Shown piece by piece: positions 18,557 to 25,913 of a DNA stretch of 64,000 nucleotides. The translations under genes and the position numbers were made by a program. The stretch's first letter is position 1, and every line of letters begins with the position of its first letter. The notes beneath the pieces were generated by a model that was given only the letters and a program-made list of their open reading frames with translations, made no database searches and was not told where the DNA came from. Source of the DNA: RGIG8306 sp964566025 (GTDB lineage: Bacteria; Bacillota; Clostridia; Lachnospirales; Lachnospiraceae); contig CAZMHF010000006.1 in the NCBI GenBank assembly GCA_964566025.1, positions 1 through 64,000 on the forward strand. The letters run 5' to 3'.

Positions 18557-18577
18557 CCACTTGCTACTCAGCTTTTT
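18547..18577 (+). terminator. Terminator of the ABC-F gene (two-way)
   Basis: 11-bp stem AGCTGAGTAGC / GCTACTCAGCT with a 5-nt loop and a T run; includes the stop codon of the ABC-F gene and faces the convergent PAP2 gene. Confidence 0.85.
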
Positions 18578-18593
18578 ACTATCTTGATAACCA

Positions 18594-19136
18594 TCACATA
18601 TCGTCTTTAAACATAATCTTGTAAACAAGAGTTGAAATACCCAACCCCAGCAATGCAGCATACAAAACATCCGATGGATAATGTAAATTCAAATACATAC
18701 GCGAATACGCAATTAAACTTGCTAAGGCATATGTCGCTATTCCTAACAATTTGTTATAGCGATATAATACGGTTGCCACTTCAAATCCTGCCAATGTATG
18801 ACCTGACGGAAATGACCAATCACTTGGCGTAGCAATTAGTAATGCTTTTGAATCTTCCATTGAAAACGGCCTTGGCCTAGCCACTAATTTTTTTAAGTAT
18901 AGGTTTCCAATTGCCAATCCACTTATTAAAGACGTAAATAATGCCATCACTGTTTTTCTAGCCTTTTGCTTAAAGCTCATCACAACACCAATTGCAATCC
19001 ACACAAATCCTGCATCACCAAGTGATGTAACAAACACCATAACGGCATCCCACTTAAAGTTCCTCATTCTTTGCACAAGCTTTAAAAGGTCTTGGTCTAA
19101 TTGGATCAATGTCCTTTTTTTTATTTGTGTGTGCAT
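18594..19136 (-). CDS. PAP2 family membrane phosphatase
   Basis: Integral membrane phosphatase, probably acting on lipid phosphates such as undecaprenyl pyrophosphate or phosphatidic acid. 180 residues with about five membrane segments. The three-part catalytic signature is complete: KKLVARPRP (KxxxxxxRP), PSGH and SRMYLNLHYPSD (SRxxxxxHxxxD). Start at ATG 19136, four bases after GGAGG; the longer frame would run into the aminopeptidase gene. The start lies just beyond the aminopeptidase stop, so both are likely cotranscribed. Confidence 0.93.
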   Translation of the reverse strand: MHTQIKKRTLIQLDQDLLKLVQRMRNFKWDAVMVFVTSLGDAGFVWIAIGVVMSFKQKARKTVMALFTSLISGLAIGNLYLKKLVARPRPFSMEDSKALLIATPSDWSFPSGHTLAGFEVATVLYRYNKLLGIATYALASLIAYSRMYLNLHYPSDVLYAALLGLGISTLVYKIMFKDDM

Positions 19137-19146
19137 GTTTCCTCCA

Positions 19147-20535
19147 TTAATTGCACAGGAACACTTGATAGCAACGGAACGCTTCATACAAGTCTGCCTT
19201 GCTAATAATTTCCCATGGCGCATGCATATTTAACACTGCCACGCCTGAATCAATTACATCCATTCCGTAATTCGCCATAATATAGGCAATCGTTCCTCCG
19301 CCACCAACATCGACTTTTCCTAACTCTGCCATCTGAAAAGACACATCCGCTTCGTCTAGCATTTTGCGCAACTTTGCAATGTACTCTGCATTTGCATCAT
19401 TTGAGCCTGACTTTCCACGTGCGCCAGTATATTTTGAGAAGACAACTCCTCTGCCTAAATAAGACGCATTGTTTTTTTCAAAGGCACTTGCATAAATTGG
19501 ATCATATCCAGCATTGACATCCGATGATAACATTCTTGAATTTGCTAATGTTCTTCGAAGTTTTAATTCTGTATAGTCGCCAGCTGCATTCATCACCTCT
19601 GCCAAAATATTTTCAAAGAATCGTGAATGCATACCTGTTGCTCCCACACTTCCGATTTCTTCTTTGTCAACAAGAATACATACCGATGTGTACTCTGGTT
19701 CATTTATTTGCATTAATGCCATAAGAGATGGATAGGCACATACGCGGTCATCATGACCGTATGACATAATCATACTTCGATCAAGTCCAAAATCTCTTGC
19801 CTTGCCTGCTGGTACCACTTCAAATTCTGCGGATAAGAAATCTTCCTCCTCAAATTCACATGTATCTTGTAGGAATTTTAGAATTTGCTGTTTAACAGCG
19901 TCTTTCTGTTTTTTATCGTCTTCATTTTTAAGAGGCTTACTACCTACTAAAACATTTAGATCCTCGCCCTCAATGACAATGCTTCCTTTTTTCGTCATCT
20001 GATCTGCTGCCAAATGTATCAATAAGTCAGTAATACCAAGTACTGGATCGTCCTCGTCCTCTCCGATTACCACTTCTATAATAGAACCGTCTTTTTTTGC
20101 GACAACACCATGTAATGCTAATGGAATCGTCACCCATTGATATTTTTTAATGCCACCATAGTAATGCGTATCAAGATAAGCGAAATCACTATCTTCATAT
20201 AATGGGTTCTGCTTTAAATCAAGGCGTGGAGAATCAATATGTGCTCCCAAAATACGCAAGCCCTCATCAAAGCTTCGTTTCCCAATATGGAATAATGCAA
20301 TCGTCTTATCCATATAAGATGCATATACCTTGTCACCCGTCTTTAGTGTTTTTCCTTCTGATAATAATTCATCTAAATTTTGGTATCCATTTTGCTCTGC
20401 AATATCGATAGCTAACATCACACATTCACGTTCTGTTTTGCCTTCTGATAGAAATTGCTTGTATCCTACCGAAAATTCTTCAACACCCTTCATCTGCTCT
20501 TCATTGTACTTTAGCCATACGTTTTTTCTTTCCAT
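19147..20535 (-). CDS. M18 family aminopeptidase
   Basis: Dinuclear zinc aminopeptidase of the aspartyl/DAP2 group in the cytoplasm. 462 residues. Zinc ligand motifs: GAHIDSPRLDLKQNP (His, Asp), DKEEIGSVGATG (catalytic Glu pair) and SSDVNAGYDP; the C-terminal MHAPWEIISKADLYEA carries the last His. ATG 20535 fits the AAGGAG spacing better than the TTG two codons upstream. Followed 10 bp later by the PAP2 gene. M18 enzymes prefer N-terminal acidic residues, but specificity cannot be read here. Confidence 0.94.
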   Translation of the reverse strand: MERKNVWLKYNEEQMKGVEEFSVGYKQFLSEGKTERECVMLAIDIAEQNGYQNLDELLSEGKTLKTGDKVYASYMDKTIALFHIGKRSFDEGLRILGAHIDSPRLDLKQNPLYEDSDFAYLDTHYYGGIKKYQWVTIPLALHGVVAKKDGSIIEVVIGEDEDDPVLGITDLLIHLAADQMTKKGSIVIEGEDLNVLVGSKPLKNEDDKKQKDAVKQQILKFLQDTCEFEEEDFLSAEFEVVPAGKARDFGLDRSMIMSYGHDDRVCAYPSLMALMQINEPEYTSVCILVDKEEIGSVGATGMHSRFFENILAEVMNAAGDYTELKLRRTLANSRMLSSDVNAGYDPIYASAFEKNNASYLGRGVVFSKYTGARGKSGSNDANAEYIAKLRKMLDEADVSFQMAELGKVDVGGGGTIAYIMANYGMDVIDSGVAVLNMHAPWEIISKADLYEAFRCYQVFLCN

Positions 20536-20583
20536 TTTCAAAACTCCTTTTTCTAATCTTCATAATAGTATAATATTTTCACA

Positions 20584-21102
20584 TCAATCCGTCAATGTCA
20601 CCTTATAGCGCTTAATCACCATATTGGCAATGGCACCAACGATTATTCCACTTCCTAAACCAATCATCAAATAGAATGGTAACAAACTCATAAAATACAC
20701 TTGCCTCATAAGAATACTTGCCACGATTAATTGACCAATATTATGAGCAATAGCACCTACCATACTAATCCCAATTGGCGTCAGCCATTTTGTCCATTTA
20801 AATGTAACCATTATTAAAAAACTACACAGCCCACCTGCCACACTAAATAAAAGACTATATATATTCCCAAATAATATACCCATAATCAAAATACGGGCAA
20901 AATGAATAATAGCAACCTCGTGTGTTTTTAATGTGTATAAAGCAATCACAACAATCACATTGGCAAGACCTATTTTCATAGCAGGATGGTAAATACCCAA
21001 CCCAGCTAATATAGGAAACAGACTTTCAAGATAACTAAGTATCAAGCCCAATGCTATATACATACTTAATAATGTCAGTCTAAAAATTTTATTGTTTTTC
21101 AT
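20584..21102 (-). CDS. Gx transporter family membrane protein (Hpre_diP_synt_I type)
   Basis: Membrane protein of 172 residues with five or six hydrophobic segments, Gly/Ile-rich. It resembles the family called heptaprenyl diphosphate synthase component I or Gx transporter, related to ECF substrate-binding components. Members sit beside NusG-domain-II proteins and ApbE in clostridia and in flavin-based electron transfer loci of Listeria type. That context holds here: the NusG-domain-II gene abuts it and apbE is divergent. Likely helps make or move a quinone or flavin component; exact substrate unknown. Confidence 0.8.
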   Translation of the reverse strand: MKNNKIFRLTLLSMYIALGLILSYLESLFPILAGLGIYHPAMKIGLANVIVVIALYTLKTHEVAIIHFARILIMGILFGNIYSLLFSVAGGLCSFLIMVTFKWTKWLTPIGISMVGAIAHNIGQLIVASILMRQVYFMSLLPFYLMIGLGSGIIVGAIANMVIKRYKVTLTD

Positions 21103-21114
21103 CTTGTATTCCAC

Positions 21115-21450
21115 CTATTTGATTTGAATTACCACTTTGTGTGGCAAGCAAATAATTGTTTCACCGACATTTTTAATTTTCCCAAATCCAATACATACTT
21201 TATCTGGACAATTCGCTTTCACCATTTCAATCGCTCCATTTTCAATCCTTGCAATATTTACAAGCCCACCTTGTAAGGGAATTTCTATTTCGCGATTTTC
21301 ATTTAGAGAGAATATACCAACCACTTCATTCTCCACCTTGATTTCTACTTGATTTCCCTGTTTTCTTTCAATGAAAAATGTGCTCACTAAAAAAACGATA
21401 CTTGCGACACCTATGATGATCATAATCAATATCCACTCGTTTTTTCTCAT
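21115..21450 (-). CDS. NusG domain II-containing membrane-anchored protein
   Basis: 111 residues: an N-terminal membrane anchor (residues about 6-27) and an extracytoplasmic domain. GIFSLNENREIEIP, MVKANCPDKVCIGFGKI and GETIICLPHKVVIQI give the usual family pattern with two conserved Cys (CPDKVC) and a third in CLPHK. Found next to Gx transporter genes and apbE in many Firmicutes and thought to belong to a surface redox or flavin module. Translation is tightly linked to the downstream Gx gene (1-bp junction with its alternative GTG). Confidence 0.85.
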   Translation of the reverse strand: MRKNEWILIMIIIGVASIVFLVSTFFIERKQGNQVEIKVENEVVGIFSLNENREIEIPLQGGLVNIARIENGAIEMVKANCPDKVCIGFGKIKNVGETIICLPHKVVIQIK

Positions 21451-21478
21451 TGCACAATTCCTTTTCCTTGACTATACT
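21450..21478 (+). promoter_or_regulatory. Predicted promoter of apbE
   Basis: TTGCAC (21450-21455), 17-bp spacer, TATACT (21473-21478), about 37 bp before the apbE ATG. Confidence 0.55.
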
Positions 21479-21515
21479 AATTATATCATATTACGCAAAA
21501 AAGGAGGCACTCAAA

Positions 21516-22532
21516 ATGAAAACTTCAAAAATCTTTTCTCCCTTTGTGCTCCTTCTTATATTTTTTAGTGCAATTGCTATTTTACGAATCGTCTTTCTAC
21601 CTAAAAAACAAGAACCTATTAGCGACCAAACTTTTTGCCTAAATACGTCGATTGCTATTACCATTTATCATTGCGAAAAAGACAATGCGACCACCTTAAT
21701 TGAGCAATGTTTTTCTATGTGCTACGAGTATGAAGCCATTTTTAGTCCTACATTAAAAAGCTCTGAATTATATAAACTAAATCATGCAAACAATCGTTCT
21801 TCCATTGCCGTTTCAAACGATTTTTATCAATTAACGAAATCCGCTCTTTCCTATAGCCAATTAACAGACGGTTTATTCGATCCATCTATTCGCCCAATTA
21901 TGGATTTGTGGGATTTCTCCTCAAAAAAAGTTATCCCTAGCATAGAAGCTATTACAGAAACTTTACCACTTGTTGATTTTAAGAAAATCGAATTATTAGC
22001 GGATAATACACTTACCATCCCTGATTTAATGATGTTAGATTTTGGCGCAATTGCCAAAGGCTATATAGCGGATCGTTTAGCCATTTTCCTTCAATCAAAT
22101 GGCGTTACCTCTGCTATCATTGACTTAGGTGGAAATATTCTTTGTATTGGACAAAAAGCCAAAAATACGCCCTTTCATATCGGTATAAAAAATCCACAGT
22201 CACCTTCCGAGAGCATTGTATCACTTTTAATCAATCATTATTCCGTTGTCACAAGTGGTATTTATGAGCGTAGTTTTATTTCCGACGAAGTGCTTTATCA
22301 TCATTTAATCAATCCAAAGACTGGATTTCCTTTTGACCATTCATTAGCGAGTGTCACCATTCTTGCCCATTCTTCAGAAACTGCCGATGCGCTTAGTACC
22401 TCTTGTTTTTCAGTTGGTTTAGAAAAGGGCTTATCTTTGATTGATTCATTCGATGACTGCTATGGCATCTTTATTACAAAGGATGGTACGATTCACTATT
22501 CAAAAGGCGCAAAAGCTTTCGTAGCTCCATAA
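21516..22532 (+). CDS. apbE: FAD:protein FMN transferase ApbE
   Basis: Attaches FMN to Thr/Ser of target flavoproteins outside the membrane (Rnf, Nqr, urocanate- or fumarate-reductase-like proteins). 338 residues with an N-terminal signal anchor. DGLFDPSIRPIMDLWDF, MLDFGAIAKGYIADRLA, AIIDLGGNILCIG and YHHLINPKTGFP are the family's FAD and Mg binding motifs. ATG 21516 follows AAGGAGG; the longer frame is unlikely. Divergent from the NusG-II/Gx pair, which supports a shared surface flavin role. No obvious flavinylation target is in the window. Confidence 0.94.
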   Translation: MKTSKIFSPFVLLLIFFSAIAILRIVFLPKKQEPISDQTFCLNTSIAITIYHCEKDNATTLIEQCFSMCYEYEAIFSPTLKSSELYKLNHANNRSSIAVSNDFYQLTKSALSYSQLTDGLFDPSIRPIMDLWDFSSKKVIPSIEAITETLPLVDFKKIELLADNTLTIPDLMMLDFGAIAKGYIADRLAIFLQSNGVTSAIIDLGGNILCIGQKAKNTPFHIGIKNPQSPSESIVSLLINHYSVVTSGIYERSFISDEVLYHHLINPKTGFPFDHSLASVTILAHSSETADALSTSCFSVGLEKGLSLIDSFDDCYGIFITKDGTIHYSKGAKAFVAP

Positions 22533-22571
22533 AAATGGCGAGAAAAGGAAAACTCATTTTCTCGCCATTTT
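22532..22571 (+). terminator. Two-way terminator between apbE and the cytidylate-kinase-like gene
   Basis: 15-bp stem AAAATGGCGAGAAAA / TTTTCTCGCCATTTT with a 10-nt loop, lying between two convergent genes. Confidence 0.85.
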
Positions 22572-22573
22572 AT

Positions 22574-23203
22574 TTATAGAAGTTCTCTTGTCTTTAAATA
22601 CTCTTTAATGATTTCTACGGATTTTTCAACGCCAACAACTTGCGTATTAATCGATAAATCATAGTTATCTGCGGATGACCAATCCTTTCCCGTATAATAC
22701 GTATAATACTCTGAGCGTTGCTTATCTATTTTCTTCATGTTCTTTTTTGATTCATCTTTCGGTATCGATAATCTTGTTGCCATATTGTCGATGCGTTTTT
22801 CTTCTCCCGCTGTGATGAAAATCTTCACCAATTCAACGCGACCTTGCAAAACATGGTCGGCGCATCTCCCTGCAATAATACAATTGTGTTCATCAGCTAA
22901 CTTTTGCAGTAACTCCGATTGGAACAAGAAAAGATTATCATCGGATAATAAATCGCTTCCAATAGAAGGCTTCTTAAGTTTTGGTGTAATACTTTTTGCT
23001 AAACGATAAATGATATTATCACCTGGTTTTTCATCTGCCATATGAAAATAGCTTTCTTTTATGCCACTTTCATCTGAAACCATCTGTAAAATCTTCTTAT
23101 CATAAAATGGCATGCCTAATTGCTCTGCAAGCATCCTTCCAACTTCTCCACCGCCAGCTCCATACTTTCTACCAATCGTAATGACAAATCTTTTTTCGCT
23201 CAT
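22574..23203 (-). CDS. Cytidylate kinase-like family protein
   Basis: 209-residue P-loop kinase-like protein. ITIGRKYGAGGGEVGRMLAEQL is the nucleotide-binding start (Gly-rich loop rather than classic GKST), PFYDKKIL the substrate region and CIIAGRCADHVL the CORE Walker B-like strand. This matches the 'cytidylate kinase-like' family common in clostridia, which is distinct from the true Cmk; the substrate is unknown. Ribosome site AGGAGG. Flanked by the apbE terminator and the ilvE terminator, so it forms its own unit. Confidence 0.88.
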   Translation of the reverse strand: MSEKRFVITIGRKYGAGGGEVGRMLAEQLGMPFYDKKILQMVSDESGIKESYFHMADEKPGDNIIYRLAKSITPKLKKPSIGSDLLSDDNLFLFQSELLQKLADEHNCIIAGRCADHVLQGRVELVKIFITAGEEKRIDNMATRLSIPKDESKKNMKKIDKQRSEYYTYYTGKDWSSADNYDLSINTQVVGVEKSVEIIKEYLKTRELL

Positions 23204-23236
23204 ACTCTGCCCTCCTATTCAAATTGAAATAAAAAT

Positions 23237-23273
23237 AATAGCCTTAAAACCCGTAATTGATTCTAAGACTATT
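23237..23273 (-). terminator. Terminator of ilvE
   Basis: Minus strand AATAGTCTTA pairs with TAAGGCTATT (one G-U pair) followed by ATTTTTATTT, 20-50 bp after the ilvE stop. Confidence 0.65.
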
Positions 23274-23291
23274 ATAGCAGATTTATGATGA

Positions 23292-24362
23292 TTATTCAAC
23301 AACAATACTCCAGCCTTCTGGCCCTTTTATTTTTCCTAATTGAATACCTGTAATCGTATCATATAAGCGCTGACAAAGCTCTCCTGTCTTTCCATCACTT
23401 ACTTGTAATTTGGAAGCTCCAAAACGAAGCTCGCCTACTGGGGAAATAACAGCCGCCGTTCCTGTTCCAAAGCACTCTTCTAATGTACCTTTTGATGCTG
23501 CTTCATATAGTTCATCAACGGAAATTCTTCTTTCTTCAAGAGGAATATCCCATTCTTTGCATAATTCCATAACAGAAGCTCGTGTAACGCCTGGCAAAAT
23601 ACTTCCTGTCAACATCGGTGTAACAACAACGCCATCTATCTTAAAGAATATATTCATCGCCCCTACTTCTTCGATATATTTTCTTGAAACGCCATCTAGC
23701 CATAACACTTGTGAGTAGCCTTCTTTATGTGCTTTTTCCTGTGCCGCTAAACTCGCCACATAATTCGCACCTGCCTTCGCTTGCCCTATACCACCTACAA
23801 CGGCACGAACGTATTCATCTTCAATCCAGATTTTGACTGGATCTAATCCACTCGCATAATAAGCACCTACTGGTGATAAAATAATCATAAATTTATATGT
23901 ATGTGAAGGTCTTACCCCCAAAAATGGATCCGTCGCTATGACAAATGGGCGAATATAAAGAGATGTTCCTGCTCTTTTTGGTATCCAGTCTTTTTCGAGT
24001 TTCACAAGTTCTTTTAATGCTTGCAAATAATCTTCTGCCGAAATTTGTGGAATACATAAGCGTTGATTTGTTTGATTTGCTCTCTCAATATTTTTATCTG
24101 GTCTAAAAAGACGTATATGTTGATCATCGTCAAGATAAGCCTTTAGTCCTTCAAACATCTCTTGTCCATAATGAAATACCATACTTGCTGGTGACAAGGA
24201 TAAGTTTTCGAATTTTTTAATGACAGGATTATGCCATCCTTCTTCTATTGAATAATCCATCACAAACATATGGTCGGTAAATATCGTACCAAATACTAAC
24301 GGATCATCTTGCGCTGGCTTTTGCTTTGGTTCATTGGTTAATTCATATTTAATTGATAGCAT
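23292..24362 (-). CDS. ilvE: Branched-chain amino acid aminotransferase
   Basis: PLP transaminase for the last step of Leu, Ile and Val synthesis, or the first of their breakdown. 356 residues, the longer 'eukaryote-like' BCAT type. QEMFEGLKAY, the PLP Lys region GQAKAGANYVASL, YIEEVGAMNIFF and ECFGTGTAAVISPVG are present. Begins ATG after GAGGAAG. Own consensus promoter; no T-box or leader attenuator seen upstream, unlike the synthetase genes in this window. Confidence 0.95.
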   Translation of the reverse strand: MLSIKYELTNEPKQKPAQDDPLVFGTIFTDHMFVMDYSIEEGWHNPVIKKFENLSLSPASMVFHYGQEMFEGLKAYLDDDQHIRLFRPDKNIERANQTNQRLCIPQISAEDYLQALKELVKLEKDWIPKRAGTSLYIRPFVIATDPFLGVRPSHTYKFMIILSPVGAYYASGLDPVKIWIEDEYVRAVVGGIGQAKAGANYVASLAAQEKAHKEGYSQVLWLDGVSRKYIEEVGAMNIFFKIDGVVVTPMLTGSILPGVTRASVMELCKEWDIPLEERRISVDELYEAASKGTLEECFGTGTAAVISPVGELRFGASKLQVSDGKTGELCQRLYDTITGIQLGKIKGPEGWSIVVE

Positions 24363-24400
24363 AATTTTCTTCCTCTCTATCCTACAACGTTAATAAAATA

Positions 24401-24428
24401 ATTATAAAACTTCTCATTTTCATGTCAA
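24401..24428 (-). promoter_or_regulatory. Promoter of ilvE
   Basis: Perfect consensus hexamers on the minus strand: TTGACA (24423-24428), 16-bp spacer, TATAAT (24401-24406). Confidence 0.8.
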
Positions 24429-24460
24429 GTATATTCCAAATGAATTCGTATTCTATTTTG

Positions 24461-24952
24461 CTATTCCATTTTGTTATACTTCATAAAATAATAAATCAAA
24501 TCGAAATACGTTTGCTCTTCGCTTTCTTCTGTAATCACCCACTCCGACATATTGTCTAAATTGGGGAAGTGTGTATCTGCTTCATACGCATAATCGATTT
24601 TGGTAACATGTGCTGTATCACAATATGGCAAAAACGCTTCATAAATGCTTTCGCCTCCAACAATATAAATATCTTCTGAGTTATATTGTTTAAGTACTTC
24701 TAGTGTTTCCTCGACACTATGTGTTACGATGGCATCCTTCATCGTGAAGCTCTTATCGCGAGAAAGTATGATATTTGTGCGATTCATAAGAGGTAATCCA
24801 CTCGGAAATGTTTTGAGTGTTTTACGCCCCATCACTACAACTTTTCCCGTTGTCTCTTCACGAAATAATTGTCGATCAAATGGAATAACGACAATTTGAT
24901 CTCCCTTACTACCAATTGCCCAGTTTTTATCAACTGCCACTATAATATTCAC
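24461..24952 (-). CDS. dfrA: Dihydrofolate reductase
   Basis: Reduces dihydrofolate to tetrahydrofolate with NADPH. 163 residues. IIVAVDKNWAIGSKGDQI is the substrate/loop start, VVMGRKTLKTFP the NADPH region, RTNIILSRD and IYIVGGESIYEAFLPY the remaining hallmarks; the catalytic Asp position is in VIPFDRQLF, where most DHFRs have LPxDLxxF. Start GTG 24952 sits 5 nt after GGAGGT and gives a family-like N-terminus (NIIVAVD). Divergent from the ThyX-like gene, a suggestive pairing because DHFR and thymidylate synthases share the folate cycle. Confidence 0.93.
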   Translation of the reverse strand: MNIIVAVDKNWAIGSKGDQIVVIPFDRQLFREETTGKVVVMGRKTLKTFPSGLPLMNRTNIILSRDKSFTMKDAIVTHSVEETLEVLKQYNSEDIYIVGGESIYEAFLPYCDTAHVTKIDYAYEADTHFPNLDNMSEWVITEESEEQTYFDLIYYFMKYNKME

Positions 24953-25031
24953 CCGTTCACCTCCATGATTTTTCGTACATTCGCCTCTTTTAAGTATAGC
25001 ATTATATCTCTTTCTTCGCAAGCAAACTTAC

Positions 25032-25060
25032 CTTGAAATACGACCTTAGTTATGGTACGA
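25032..25060 (+). promoter_or_regulatory. Predicted promoter of the ThyX-like gene
   Basis: TTGAAA (25032-25037), 17-bp spacer, TACGAT (25055-25060). It would give a leader of about 110 nt with a small hairpin (ATCCG/CGGAT, about 25073-25090); no known riboswitch recognised. Confidence 0.5.
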
Positions 25061-25177
25061 TAATCTAACAGTCTATCCGTTCATTCGGATGCGCGCATTG
25101 TGAAACAATACGCTGGTAACCTCTTGTTGCAGCTTTACTGCATATCAATAGGTGCTTTAACTTGAAAGGAGCTTCTT

Positions 25178-25792
25178 ATGCTAAAAATCGAACGTGACCA
25201 GGTAATGAATTTTGATAATGCCATGCGTGGCGCTAGAAATCCCTTAAATAGTTGGAATCGATACGATAGCCATTATGATGAAAACCAACATTTTATTTTT
25301 GGTGAAAATGATTTATCCCTTGCAAAACGTTTAGCAAAAGCAGGTGGCGACCATCGTAAATTTTTACGCATGATTTTTGTTTGTGTTGATATTGAAGCCC
25401 CTTTGTATTGGTGGAAAGAATACGATACGTATAAAGTAGGTACGGTTGCAAACTCAACAAGCACCATGCACAAAATTCATAGCAAGCCATTTGTTCTTGA
25501 CGATTTTAGTCATGACCACTTAACAGCTTCTTCGCTAGAGTTTCTAACATCGATTGTCGAAAAACTAGAGCGTATTCGCCTTCGCTATATTGAGACAAAA
25601 GCAAAAGAGGATTGGTATGATCTGATTCAATTATTACCGTCTTCCTACAACCAAATGCGCACTTGCACCTTCAATTACGAAAATTTAATCAATATGTATC
25701 ATGCACGAAAAAATCATAAACTAACAGAGTGGCATACCTTTTGTGATTGGATTGCATCTCTTCCCTATGCAGAGGATCTAATCATATTTTAG
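25178..25792 (+). CDS. ThyX-like protein with altered active site
   Basis: 204 residues. Its blocks align in order with flavin-dependent thymidylate synthase ThyX: LAKAGGDHRKFLR (52-64) with the GHxSxxEH helix, VDIEAPLYWWKEY (70-82) with the xVxAPIFVxRQ strand, GTVANSTSTMH (88-98) with ASYNELSGRY, LLPSSYNQMRT (152-162) with LPLNLYTRF, and NYENLINMYHARKNH..EW (166-185) with NARSLxNFLxLRxxxxAQWE. The ThyX motif RHRxxS is replaced by DTYKVG, and the second NARS Arg by Glu, so dUMP/flavin chemistry may differ or be lost. ATG follows GAAAGGAG. Lies divergent to dfrA. Homology is inferred by eye; otherwise it is a conserved hypothetical protein. Confidence 0.6.
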   Translation: MLKIERDQVMNFDNAMRGARNPLNSWNRYDSHYDENQHFIFGENDLSLAKRLAKAGGDHRKFLRMIFVCVDIEAPLYWWKEYDTYKVGTVANSTSTMHKIHSKPFVLDDFSHDHLTASSLEFLTSIVEKLERIRLRYIETKAKEDWYDLIQLLPSSYNQMRTCTFNYENLINMYHARKNHKLTEWHTFCDWIASLPYAEDLIIF

Positions 25793-25860
25793 CTTCCCAA
25801 GGAAATAATAGCGAAGCGGATTTCGAGTATCCGCATTGACCATCCAACATTTCATACAAA

Positions 25861-25890
25861 AAACGCTGAAGTCTCACGACCTCAGCGTTT
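25861..25890 (-). terminator. Two-way terminator between the ThyX-like gene and nrdD
   Basis: 9-bp stem AAACGCTGA / TCAGCGTTT with flanking A/T runs in both directions; separates the two convergent genes. Confidence 0.8.
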
Positions 25891-25913
25891 TATTTTGTGT
25901 GCTTTTTATTGAC

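Noticed and set aside
24363..24460. T-box or attenuator leader before ilvE
   Set aside because: No T-box sequence, specifier loop or terminator-antiterminator pair; only a standard promoter.
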